Positions 1-7,059 of a stretch of 9,422 nucleotides of DNA are shown here, in pieces. The stretch covers positions 1 through 9,422 of the forward strand of contig JBASIS010000164.1 in NCBI GenBank assembly GCA_049654905.1, written 5' to 3'. A program made the position numbers and the translations under genes. A model generated the notes under the pieces. The model was given only the letters and a program-made list of their open reading frames with translations, was not told where the DNA came from and did no database searches. Source of the stretch: M0108 sp049654905. Lineage in GTDB: Bacteria; Pseudomonadota; Gammaproteobacteria; Chromatiales; Chromatiaceae. Position 1 is the first letter of the stretch. The number at the start of each line of letters is the position of its first letter.

Positions 1-60
1 GCAAGGATGCTGGCGGCAAACCTACAAGGACGTATCCACGGCGTCCCCCGCCAGAGGCTA
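1..60. repeat. Possible dispersed intergenic repeat with dyad symmetry
   Basis: This non-coding stretch lies downstream of ackA. It contains GGACG at 28-32 and CGTCC at 42-46, which can pair as a 5-bp stem over a 9-base loop. The block around it (21-50), with an ACGTATCCACGGCGTCCCCC-type core, resembles a short intergenic repeat that I recall from several high-GC gammaproteobacterial genomes. The resemblance is from memory and only one copy is present here, so repeat status is inference. It could also be ordinary intergenic sequence or the 3' end of a transcript. Confidence 0.4.
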
Positions 61-73
61 CCCGACACCCCCG

Positions 74-88
74 GCCCGAAGCTCGGGC
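74..88 (-). terminator. Small hairpin just downstream of ackA
   Basis: GCCCGA (74-79) and TCGGGC (83-88) form a perfect 6-bp stem over a 3-base loop. It begins 8 bases after the ackA stop codon in the direction of transcription. No run of T follows it on the minus strand, so it is not a standard intrinsic terminator. It may protect the mRNA 3' end or mark a Rho-dependent stop. Confidence 0.3.
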
Positions 89-95
89 ATGAAGC

Positions 96-1298
96 CTATC
101 CCCTAACGGCTTCCAATGTCTGACGTGCGATCTCCAACTCCTCATTGGTCGGAATGACCAGCACGGCTACCGGGCTCTCCGACCGGCTGACCCGGCGCTC
201 ACCCTTATCGCAGGCCTGATTGGCCTCCTCGTCCAACTGAATCCCCATCCCCTCCAAACCGGCGCAGGTGCGCGCCCGCACCTCCGCGTCGTTCTCGCCG
301 ATGCCGCCGGTAAAGACTAGGGCGTCCAGGCGGCCCAGTTCCACCCAGTAGGCGCCCAAGTACTTGCGCAGGCGATGACAGAAAACGTCTAGCGCCAGGG
401 CGGCGGCGTGGTCACCCTGGCCGATGCGGCGGTGGATCTCGCGCATATCGTTGACGCCGCACAGGCCGAGCAGACCGCTGCGGCGGTTGAAAAGGTCATC
501 CAGGGCCTGGATGTCCATGCCCAGGTTGTTGGCCAGATAGAAGTGGATGGCGGGGTCCAGGTCCCCGCAGCGCGTGCCCATCACCAGACCTTCCAGAGGC
601 GTCAGGCCCATGGAGGTATCGATGCTCTCGCCCCCGCGCACCGCAGTCGCGCTCGCCCCGTTGCCCAAGTGCAAGGTGATCAGGTTGCAGTCCTGTATTG
701 GCTTGCCCAGCAGGGTGGCGGCCCGGCGGCTGACATAGGCATGGGAGGTGCCATGAAAGCCATAGCGTCGCACCCGATGCCCCTTGTACAGGTCCTCCGG
801 CAGGGCATAGCGATAGGCCGCTGGGGGCATGGTCTGGTGGAAGGCGGTATCGAAGACCGCCACCTGCGGCACCCCAGGGAAGAGGCGAATCGCCACCTCG
901 ATGCCCTCCAGGTTGGCCGGGTTATGCAGGGGGGCCAAGGGGATCATGTCGCGAATGACGGCGATAACCTCTTCGTTCACCCGGGTGGGGCGCTGGAAGG
1001 CCTCGCCACCATGGACCACCCGGTGGCCGATGGCCACCAGTTCACCCAGATCCGCCAGCACCCCGGAGGCGCGCAACCGGTCGGCAATCAGTTCCAGTCC
1101 TGCCCCATGATGGGCGATCGGTAGGGCCAGGTCGAAGCCCTGTTCCTGTCCTGCCTCATCCACCCAGCGACCCTGGAAGTCACCCCGCGGCTCGCCGATG
1201 CGATTGACGGCGCCCGCCGCCAGGACCCGCCAACCAGCGGACTGGAAGAGCTGATATTTAATCGAGGAGCTACCGGAATTGAGAACCAGAACTTTCAT
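96..1298 (-). CDS. ackA: Acetate kinase
   Basis: Cytoplasmic acetate kinase (EC 2.7.2.1) interconverts acetyl phosphate plus ADP and acetate plus ATP. It is the second step of the Pta-AckA pathway. The predicted protein has 400 residues, the usual family length. The start MKVLVLNSGSSS matches the family N-terminus. Residues aligning with the Methanosarcina thermophila active site are all present: N7, R93 (GHRVVHGG), H125, D150, H182 (GFHGTSH), R243 (GTRCGD) and E386 (NEE). The nucleotide loops HLGNGAS and FTGGIGEN are intact. The gene follows pta after 56 bases on the same strand. The frame stays open upstream to an ATG at 1355 that overlaps the pta stop (TGATG), which would add 19 residues with no family counterpart. 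I therefore prefer 1298, although no strong ribosome binding site precedes either start. Confidence 0.97.
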   Translation of the reverse strand: MKVLVLNSGSSSIKYQLFQSAGWRVLAAGAVNRIGEPRGDFQGRWVDEAGQEQGFDLALPIAHHGAGLELIADRLRASGVLADLGELVAIGHRVVHGGEAFQRPTRVNEEVIAVIRDMIPLAPLHNPANLEGIEVAIRLFPGVPQVAVFDTAFHQTMPPAAYRYALPEDLYKGHRVRRYGFHGTSHAYVSRRAATLLGKPIQDCNLITLHLGNGASATAVRGGESIDTSMGLTPLEGLVMGTRCGDLDPAIHFYLANNLGMDIQALDDLFNRRSGLLGLCGVNDMREIHRRIGQGDHAAALALDVFCHRLRKYLGAYWVELGRLDALVFTGGIGENDAEVRARTCAGLEGMGIQLDEEANQACDKGERRVSRSESPVAVLVIPTNEELEIARQTLEAVRG

Positions 1299-1354
1299 GG
1301 GGCACCCAGGATTGCAGGGAATGGGGAGAGCAGCAGCCTCCCCGCGCGGCACCA

Positions 1355-3448
1355 TCAAGCCGCTGGCGGCGCCGTCTGGGCCTGAATGGCGGTAATGACG
1401 ACGGTATTGACGATATCCGCCACCAGGCAGCCACGACTCAGATCATTGACGGGCTTATTGAGCCCCTGCAGGACCGGGCCGATGGCAATGGCATCGGCGC
1501 TGCGCTGCACGGCCTTGTAGGTGTTGTTGCCGGTATTAAGATCCGGGAAGATGAAGACGGTGGCCTGCCCCGCCACCTCGTTGTCGGGCATCTTGGTGCG
1601 CGCCACGTCCGGATCGACCGCGGCGTCGTACTGGATGGGTCCCTCCAGCTTGAGATCGGGTCGGCGGGCATGGGCGATGCGCGTGGCCTCCCGCACCTTA
1701 TCCACGTCCGCGCCCTTGCCGGACTCGCCAGTGGAATAGGACAGCATGGCCACCCGCGGCTCGATACCAAAGGCGGCGGCGGTCTCGGCGGAAGAGATGG
1801 CGATGTCCGCTAGTTGCTCGGCGTTGGGGTTAGGGTTCACGGCGCAGTCGCCATAGACCAGTACCCGATCCGCCAGGCACATGAAGAAGACGCTGGAGAC
1901 GATCTTGACCCCCGGCCGGGTCTTGATAATCTCGAAGGCGGGCCGGATGGTGTGCTGGGTCGTATGGACGGCCCCGGAGACCATGCCATGGGCATCGCCG
2001 TGATAGACCATGGCGGTGCCGTAGTAACTCACATCCTGCATCAGATCAAAGGCCATTTGCTCCGACATGCCCTTGTGCCGCCGCAATTCGAAATAGGTGC
2101 GGCCATAGCGCTCGCGGTCTGGCGCGGTGACGGGGTCGATGATTCTGATGCCGTTAAGCTTGAGGCCCAGATCACGGACACTGCCGCCGATCTTGTCCGG
2201 GTCGCCGAGCAGGGTCAGATCGACGACGTCGCGCAGCAGGAGAATCTCGGCGGCGCGCAGGATGCGCTCGTCCTCGCCCTCGGGCAGCACGATGTGGCGG
2301 CGCTGGGCTTTGGCGCGGCGGAACAGCTCGTACTCGAACATGAGCGGCGTGCGGCGCTCCATTTGCCGCTCCGGCGGGCGCTGCGGCATGGCGCTCATGA
2401 CATTGGCCTCGAAGAGGCCGATAGCGGCGGCGATCTTGCGGTCATCCGTGGGCAGAATGCTGGCATGGACCCGGTTAAGATCCATGGCCGTCATGTAGGT
2501 ATCGGTATCAACGCTGAAGATCGGCACCTTGGCGCGCCTCAGGCCGCCCATGAGCCGGCGCAGGTTATCTCCCAGGTCGATACCGCCGGTCAGCAGCAGC
2601 CCCGCGACACGGGGGAAGTTGGTGGAGGCATCCGCCACCAGGCTGGCAAGAATGATGTCCGCGCGATCGCCCGGCGTAATGATGAGAGAGCCATCTTCCA
2701 GGTGATTAAGGAAGTCCGGGACCTCCATGGCGGCGATCTTGAAGTGGGTCACCACCTGGTTCAGGGTGTCGTCGTCACCGTAAAGGCGTCGCGCCTTGAG
2801 CGCGCGCGCGATCTCCCCAATGGTCGGCTGACCCAGCAAGGGGTGCTCGGGGAGCACATAGACCGAGGCATCCGGCAGGGCCGAACGGACCTGATCCCGC
2901 ATGGCGGCGAGCTGCTCCGCCGCCACGCCATTGATCACGGTCGCCCAGACATCGCTACCACGGTCCAGCAGGGATTCCTGAGCCAGGCGCACGGCATCCA
3001 GAATCTCCTCGGGATCGCGCTGGAAGCCCTTCACCACCACGATCAGGAGACAGCCGAGGTTGTTGGCCAGGTCGGCGTTGAAATCGAACTCCAGAGAGGG
3101 CACCAGGCCGTCATAGTCGGTGCCGGCGCACACCACCAGGTCGCACCTTTCCTCCAGGGCCTTGAACTTGGTCAGAATCCGCTTGAGCAGTTCATCATAA
3201 TGCCCACTACCCAGCAGATGCTTGGCGTCTTCGGCGGTGCAACCGTAGAGCATCTCCGGCTCGAATGGCAGGTTGTAACGGGCGCGCATCAGTTCGATGA
3301 GGGCATCCTCCCGAGCGGACCGCTGGACGATGGGGCGAAAAAAACCGATCGTGCGATTGAACGCCGATAACATCTCCATCAAGCCTAGGGCAACGACGGA
3401 CTTGCCGGTGCCCCTGCCCGCCCCGGCTACATACAGACTGATTTGCAT
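1355..3448 (-). CDS. pta: Phosphate acetyltransferase, long form with BioD-like and DRTGG domains
   Basis: Phosphate acetyltransferase (EC 2.3.1.8) converts acetyl-CoA plus phosphate to acetyl phosphate plus CoA and feeds AckA. At 697 residues it is close to the 714-residue E. coli enzyme. Residues 1-210 are a BioD/CobQ-like P-loop domain with AGRGTGKS at 10-17. A DRTGG-type regulatory domain covers about 240-350 (LIITPGDRADI near 255-265). The catalytic PTA_PTB domain runs from about 370 to 690 and shows HIVLPEGEDERILRA, SGAVHTTQHTIRPAF, MLSYSTGESGKG and FPDLNTGNNTYKAVQ. The P-loop keeps its lysine (K16), whereas in E. coli Pta that position is degenerate as I recall it. The start is the ATG 18 bases after the upstream thioredoxin-fold gene, with no clear ribosome binding site, so translation may be coupled to that gene. 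ackA follows directly. Confidence 0.97.
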   Translation of the reverse strand: MQISLYVAGAGRGTGKSVVALGLMEMLSAFNRTIGFFRPIVQRSAREDALIELMRARYNLPFEPEMLYGCTAEDAKHLLGSGHYDELLKRILTKFKALEERCDLVVCAGTDYDGLVPSLEFDFNADLANNLGCLLIVVVKGFQRDPEEILDAVRLAQESLLDRGSDVWATVINGVAAEQLAAMRDQVRSALPDASVYVLPEHPLLGQPTIGEIARALKARRLYGDDDTLNQVVTHFKIAAMEVPDFLNHLEDGSLIITPGDRADIILASLVADASTNFPRVAGLLLTGGIDLGDNLRRLMGGLRRAKVPIFSVDTDTYMTAMDLNRVHASILPTDDRKIAAAIGLFEANVMSAMPQRPPERQMERRTPLMFEYELFRRAKAQRRHIVLPEGEDERILRAAEILLLRDVVDLTLLGDPDKIGGSVRDLGLKLNGIRIIDPVTAPDRERYGRTYFELRRHKGMSEQMAFDLMQDVSYYGTAMVYHGDAHGMVSGAVHTTQHTIRPAFEIIKTRPGVKIVSSVFFMCLADRVLVYGDCAVNPNPNAEQLADIAISSAETAAAFGIEPRVAMLSYSTGESGKGADVDKVREATRIAHARRPDLKLEGPIQYDAAVDPDVARTKMPDNEVAGQATVFIFPDLNTGNNTYKAVQRSADAIAIGPVLQGLNKPVNDLSRGCLVADIVNTVVITAIQAQTAPPAA

Positions 3449-3466
3449 CGGAAATTGCTTGCCAGG

Positions 3467-4498
3467 CTAGTCGGAACGCTGGGCGCGCCAGAGGGGATAG
3501 CTCTGGTCCCGGTAAGCGCGGCTGGAGACATAGCCAAGCACCTGGCCGAGACGATAAAAACGGACCAGGGAGTCCAGGCGCAGAATCTCCCGGCCCTGCT
3601 CATCGAAAAAGATCAGGGTGGGGGCATGGAAGAGCCCCAAGGCGGCGGCCCAGTCCCGGGCCCGGGTGCGCTCCCCACTGGGTGTCACCACCGGGGTTGC
3701 GGCGCGCAGGTCGAGTTGCACGCTATCCAGGTCTTGAGTCAAACCGCGAATGGCGGGATCCCGCAACAACTGGCCATGCAACACATCGCAGGCATGACAG
3801 TCCCCCTGCTCGAAAAAGACCACCAGGGGCCGCTCCCCGGGAAGCCGACTCCGATCCAGATTGAAGGGCGGGGGGGCGAAGAAATCCTCCTCGTTGAGAT
3901 CCTCCGCATCGAAGACGCGCCGGTCGTCACCCCGCGCCAGAAAATCACGGAAAGTCTCCCTGGCGTAATGGCCATCCGCGACATATTCGAGGGCGGCACG
4001 GAATTGGTAGGGGGGATAATAGCCGCGCAACCGTAAGACTTCCCGGCCCTCGCGATCGTAAAAGAGGATGGAAGGAGTGAAGTTGGTCTCCTCCGCCAAG
4101 GCAAAATCCTGTTCGGTCATGACGGTACCGTCCAGGAGAGTCACCTCCCGCGGCCCCCGGGCATCCAGGGCTACTAGGTCGAAGTGTTGGCGCGTGTAAT
4201 TGGCGATGTCGTCAAGACCAAAATTGACCTGCAAGAGGCGATGACAATAGGCGCACCGCGCCTGCCCAAAATAGACCATCAGCCCTTGCTTACCCGCTTT
4301 GACCGCCTCGGTCAGATCCTCCCGCAGGTCGAGCAGGCTTCTCTTGAACCAATCAGGGTACTCCACCGCCTCCGCCCGGGGGGAGTCATCAAAGCTGAAA
4401 TCATCCTCCGCGCCAACCACCCTACCCATAGCCAGGACCAGTGCCATGAGGAGCAGCGCTTGCCACCTGCCGTGGCCTGGCATTATCTGGATACGCAA
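3467..4498 (-). CDS. Exported protein with two thioredoxin folds, each with a CxxC motif
   Basis: The predicted protein has 343 residues. Residues 1-30 form a signal peptide: a basic start, the hydrophobic run ALLLMALVLAM, and VGA before EDD as a likely cleavage site. The first thioredoxin fold (about 55-180) has CAYC at 82-85 and a likely cis-proline in FTPSILF (P142). It resembles SoxW/Thioredoxin_2-type periplasmic thioredoxins, including the REVTLLDGTVMTEQD and GYYPPYQFRAALEYVADGHY segments. The second fold (about 220-325) has CHAC at 234-237 and APTLIFF (P293). The protein is probably periplasmic and may reduce or exchange disulfides; its substrate is unknown. The start is a TTG with GGAGG seven bases upstream. 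An ATG at 4483 lies 22 bases from that site, and the frame is open to 4624. pta begins 18 bases downstream, so co-transcription is likely. No gene name is recognised. Confidence 0.85.
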   Translation of the reverse strand: MRIQIMPGHGRWQALLLMALVLAMGRVVGAEDDFSFDDSPRAEAVEYPDWFKRSLLDLREDLTEAVKAGKQGLMVYFGQARCAYCHRLLQVNFGLDDIANYTRQHFDLVALDARGPREVTLLDGTVMTEQDFALAEETNFTPSILFYDREGREVLRLRGYYPPYQFRAALEYVADGHYARETFRDFLARGDDRRVFDAEDLNEEDFFAPPPFNLDRSRLPGERPLVVFFEQGDCHACDVLHGQLLRDPAIRGLTQDLDSVQLDLRAATPVVTPSGERTRARDWAAALGLFHAPTLIFFDEQGREILRLDSLVRFYRLGQVLGYVSSRAYRDQSYPLWRAQRSD

Positions 4499-4505
4499 TG
4501 GGCTT

Positions 4506-4510
4506 CCTCC
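4506..4510 (-). promoter_or_regulatory. Ribosome binding site that selects a TTG start
   Basis: On the minus strand GGAGG is followed by seven bases and then TTG at 4498. This spacing is ideal for a TTG start and too long (22 bases) for the ATG at 4483. Both starts keep the signal peptide, so the effect is five extra N-terminal residues. Confidence 0.65.
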
Positions 4511-4635
4511 ACCTGGAGTCCAGGGCTTAGGGTCTTCATGAGGGGGCATCGAGTCAGATACCCGGCGTAACGGATTACGGAGAAAATGCCCGGCCAAGGG
4601 GGTATCCTTTGGGGCTACCACCACAACCTGGAGAC

Positions 4636-4641
4636 GAGAGG
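4636..4641 (+). promoter_or_regulatory. Ribosome binding site of the yrfG-like gene
   Basis: GAGAGG sits six bases before the ATG at 4648. It supports that start over the longer open frame that begins at 4609, and the resulting length matches E. coli YrfG. Confidence 0.6.
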
Positions 4642-4647
4642 CCGCCG

Positions 4648-5310
4648 ATGATCGATTGGAACGCCATCGACAAGGTTTTCCTGGACATGGACGGGACCTT
4701 GCTGGATCTGCATTTCGACAACCGTTTCTGGCGGGAACATGTCCCAGCCCGCTACGCGGCGGCGCGGGATCTGCCCCTGGACCAGGCCAAGGAGCAACTC
4801 CTCGCCCGCTACAAAGACCACGAGGACACGCTCACCTGGTACTGCATCGACCACTGGAGCCGCGAACTGGGACTGGACATCGCCCTCCTCAAGGAAGAAA
4901 TCGACCATCTGATCGCCGTCCATCCCCAAGTCTTGGAATTCCTCGAGGCCCTGGCCGGACGGGGTAAGCGGCGCGTGCTCGTGACCAATGCCCATCAGAA
5001 GGCCATCGCCCTCAAGATGCGCAAAACGCGCCTGGTGGGCCATCTGGAACGGATCATCAGTGCCCACGACCTGGGCCTGGCCAAGGAGAACCCTGGCTTC
5101 TGGCCCCTCGTCCAAGCCATCGAACCCTTCGACCCAGAGCGCACCCTCTTCGTCGATGACAGCCCCAAGGTGCTGCAGGCGGCCCGTGATTACGGTTTCC
5201 GCCACCTGCTGGCCGTGCTGGCGCCGGACTCCATGGCCCCGCCTAGCGCGGCGGGGGCTTATCCGGCTATTCATGGCTTTGGGGAGCTGCTGCTCGGCCT
5301 GCGGGGCTAA
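4648..5310 (+). CDS. yrfG: HAD-family hydrolase, GMP/IMP nucleotidase type
   Basis: This is a haloacid dehalogenase-superfamily phosphatase. The closest family I recognise is E. coli YrfG, which dephosphorylates GMP and IMP and so acts in purine nucleotide turnover in the cytoplasm. With the ATG at 4648 the protein has 220 residues, against 222 for E. coli. Motif I is FLDMDGTLLDL, with nucleophile D13 and acid/base D15. Motif II is VLVTNAH (T113, N114), the motif III lysine is K146 in LAKENP, and motif IV is TLFVDDS (D170, D171). The cap segment keeps YrfG-like features, for example LHFDNRFWREHVP and TLTWYCIDHWSRELGLDI. The gene diverges from the thioredoxin-fold gene and converges on rhlB, so it is probably transcribed alone. 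Substrate specificity is inferred from family resemblance only. Confidence 0.85.
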   Translation: MIDWNAIDKVFLDMDGTLLDLHFDNRFWREHVPARYAAARDLPLDQAKEQLLARYKDHEDTLTWYCIDHWSRELGLDIALLKEEIDHLIAVHPQVLEFLEALAGRGKRRVLVTNAHQKAIALKMRKTRLVGHLERIISAHDLGLAKENPGFWPLVQAIEPFDPERTLFVDDSPKVLQAARDYGFRHLLAVLAPDSMAPPSAAGAYPAIHGFGELLLGLRG

Positions 5311-5328
5311 ATCCAAGCCGCGGGGAAA

Positions 5329-6846
5329 TCAGGACTCCACTGGCGCGGGGGCCGTGACCTCGGGGCCGCTGCCCACCGTTCCGTCCATCGCCGCGCGGCT
5401 TGGCCCACGCCTTCTCCGGCGCTTCTTGGGCGCCCCCACTTCCCCCGCGGGTGTCTCGGGCGGGGCGACGGGTTTGGCTTCGGTCATGAGAGGCGCCGCG
5501 CGGGGAGGCAATTCGCTCGCGGATGCCACGGACCTCGGGCGGCGCTCATCGGGCCCACGCCGCCCGCCGCCGGGACGGGGGCCCTCACCCCGGCCACCAC
5601 GGCCCCGGCGCGGCACCTCTTCCTCATGCCCGTCACCATGGCGGGGCACCCGGACCCGGCTGCGGGGATCGACCCGGGCCAGCATCGCGGCGGTCACGGG
5701 CTCCACCGGGATCTTGGCGCCAATGAAGCGCTCGATATCTGGCAGGCAAAAGGCATAAGTCTCGCAGACGAAACTGATGGCGTCGCCCTTGGCGCCGGCC
5801 CGCGCGGTACGGCCAATGCGATGCACATAGTCCTCCGCGTCATCGGGCAGGTCGTAGTTGATGACATGCGTCACCCCGGGGATATGCAGACCCCGCGCCG
5901 CCACGTCCGTGGCCACCAGGACGGGGAGTTCCCCATGCTGGAAGGCCTTGAGCAGGCTCAGGCGCTTCTTCTGGGGCACGTCACCGGAAAGGATGGCGGC
6001 GCGAATACCGTTGCCCTCCAGAAACCCCCAGATGCCCTCGGTGGCGCGCTTGGTGTTGGCGAAGATAATGACCCGGGCATCGACCATGGCCCGCAGCAGG
6101 CCGATGATGAGGGGCACCTTCTCGTCGTTGCCCACCATGTAACACCGCTGCACGACCCGATCCGCCGTCACCCGATCCGGCTCGATCGCCACCGGCCGGG
6201 GATCGTTCATATGCTCGTAGGCCAGCTCGGTCACCCGGTAGGACAGGGTGGCGGAAAACAGCATCCCGAGCCGCTCGCTGGGGGGTGGCAGGCGCCGCAG
6301 CAAGTAGCGGATGTCCTGGATGAAGCCCAGGTCGAACATGCGATCGGCCTCGTCGATCACTACCACCTCGGCCACCCGCAGATCAAAGACTCTTTGTTTG
6401 AAGTAGTCGATGAGCCGGCCCGGGGTGCCGATCAGGATATCGACCCCGGCGGCCACCTCATCGCGCTGCTGCTGATAACCGGTGCCGCCATAGACCAGAC
6501 CCAGGCGAACGCCGCAATGGACGGCCAGTTGCTGGGTGTCCCGATGGATCTGCACCGCCAGTTCGCGGGTCGGCGCCACGAACAGGGCCCGCGGCTCGTT
6601 GGGCTTGCGCTGGGGCGAGGGGGCCTTGGTCAGCAGGCGATGCAGGGTGGCCACGACGAAGGCCGCCGTTTTACCCGTACCCGTCTGGGCCTGGCCCGCC
6701 ACGTCCTGGCCGGCCAGGGCGATGGGCAGGGCCTCGGCCTGGATGGGCGTGCAGTAGTCAAAACCCGCGTCCGCCAGGCCTTGGAGGATGCGGGGATCGA
6801 GATCAAAGCTCGCAAATCGGATGTCTGAGAGGTGTGTTTGGGTCAT
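5329..6846 (-). CDS. rhlB: ATP-dependent DEAD-box RNA helicase RhlB with extended C-terminal tail
   Basis: This DEAD-box helicase unwinds RNA. In E. coli, RhlB is the helicase of the RNase E degradosome. The N-terminus (THLSDIRFASF...CTPIQA) closely follows E. coli RhlB. The motifs appear in order: Q motif to Q36, AQTGTGKT 53-60, PTRELA 92-97, TPGR 141-144, DEAD 165-168, SAT 198-200, VATDVAARGLHIP 311-323 and HRIGRTARAG 342-351. The helicase core ends near residue 400. Beyond it lies a tail of about 100 residues, first arginine/glycine-rich (403-440), then proline/alanine-rich, with a KKRRRRR run at 474-480. The 505-residue total exceeds the 421 of E. coli RhlB. The gene is divergent from trxA, the same neighbourhood as in E. 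coli. No clear ribosome binding site precedes the ATG at 6846. Confidence 0.95.
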   Translation of the reverse strand: MTQTHLSDIRFASFDLDPRILQGLADAGFDYCTPIQAEALPIALAGQDVAGQAQTGTGKTAAFVVATLHRLLTKAPSPQRKPNEPRALFVAPTRELAVQIHRDTQQLAVHCGVRLGLVYGGTGYQQQRDEVAAGVDILIGTPGRLIDYFKQRVFDLRVAEVVVIDEADRMFDLGFIQDIRYLLRRLPPPSERLGMLFSATLSYRVTELAYEHMNDPRPVAIEPDRVTADRVVQRCYMVGNDEKVPLIIGLLRAMVDARVIIFANTKRATEGIWGFLEGNGIRAAILSGDVPQKKRLSLLKAFQHGELPVLVATDVAARGLHIPGVTHVINYDLPDDAEDYVHRIGRTARAGAKGDAISFVCETYAFCLPDIERFIGAKIPVEPVTAAMLARVDPRSRVRVPRHGDGHEEEVPRRGRGGRGEGPRPGGGRRGPDERRPRSVASASELPPRAAPLMTEAKPVAPPETPAGEVGAPKKRRRRRGPSRAAMDGTVGSGPEVTAPAPVES

Positions 6847-6881
6847 GAAAACCGGGGGCTCACGGGCCCGAATGATTGGCT

Positions 6882-6895
6882 GCCTTTCGAAAGGC
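6882..6895. promoter_or_regulatory. Perfect 14-base palindrome between rhlB and trxA
   Basis: GCCTTTC followed directly by GAAAGGC is a perfect inverted repeat. It lies 36 bases upstream of the rhlB start and 164 bases upstream of the trxA start. It could be a dimeric regulator's operator or, as RNA, a 5-bp hairpin with a 4-base loop. I cannot assign a regulator. Confidence 0.4.
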
Positions 6896-6924
6896 TTGCA
6901 AATTTCTGGAATCTTGGCTGAAAT
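6896..6924 (+). promoter_or_regulatory. Weak sigma70-like promoter candidate for trxA
   Basis: TTGCAA (6896-6901) and TGAAAT (6919-6924) are separated by 17 bases, and each matches the consensus at four of six positions. The -35 hexamer touches the end of the 14-base palindrome. If used, it would give a leader of about 130 bases before trxA. The evidence is thin. I found no better candidate on either strand of this region. Confidence 0.22.
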
Positions 6925-7044
6925 AGCATCTTACTCAAGGCCAGTTCCCAGCGCCACTCGGCTCGCCCGCCTCGCGTAACCTTTGCAACGCTTGTCGGCG
7001 GCATCCTCCTCCAAGGCCGCGTCCCGCAAGAACCCAACTCTAAA

Positions 7045-7049
7045 GGGAG
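7045..7049 (+). promoter_or_regulatory. Ribosome binding site that selects the trxA GTG start
   Basis: GGGAG lies ten bases before GTG at 7060. The next in-frame ATG (7075) is 25 bases from it and would delete the family's conserved MSD start, so GTG is the likely initiator. Confidence 0.65.
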
Positions 7050-7059
7050 ATCAACCCAA

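Noticed and set aside
408..1124. Plus-strand open frame opposite ackA
   Set aside because: It is a shadow of acetate kinase, whose active-site residues are complete.
1814..3370. Long plus-strand open frame (518 codons) opposite pta
   Set aside because: It lies wholly antisense to a well-supported pta. Its composition (many H, Q, G, D and V residues) is typical of a high-GC shadow frame, and no domain is recognisable.
4591..4615. Imperfect inverted repeat (CCAAGG / CCTTTGG) upstream of yrfG
   Set aside because: The arms need a bulge to pair, the loop is short, and no promoter elements lie near it; it is likely chance.
4615..5316. Minus-strand open frame (233 codons) opposite the yrfG-like gene
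   Set aside because: It mirrors the HAD gene, which has all four catalytic motifs. The antisense protein has no recognisable family.
5305..5330. Possible bidirectional terminator between yrfG and rhlB
   Set aside because: I could find only a 4-bp pairing (GGCT with AGCC) and no T run on either strand, so the evidence is too weak to annotate.
5626..6828. Plus-strand open frame (400 codons) opposite rhlB
   Set aside because: It is fully antisense to a DEAD-box helicase with every motif intact; the predicted protein shows no known fold and no ribosome binding site of note.
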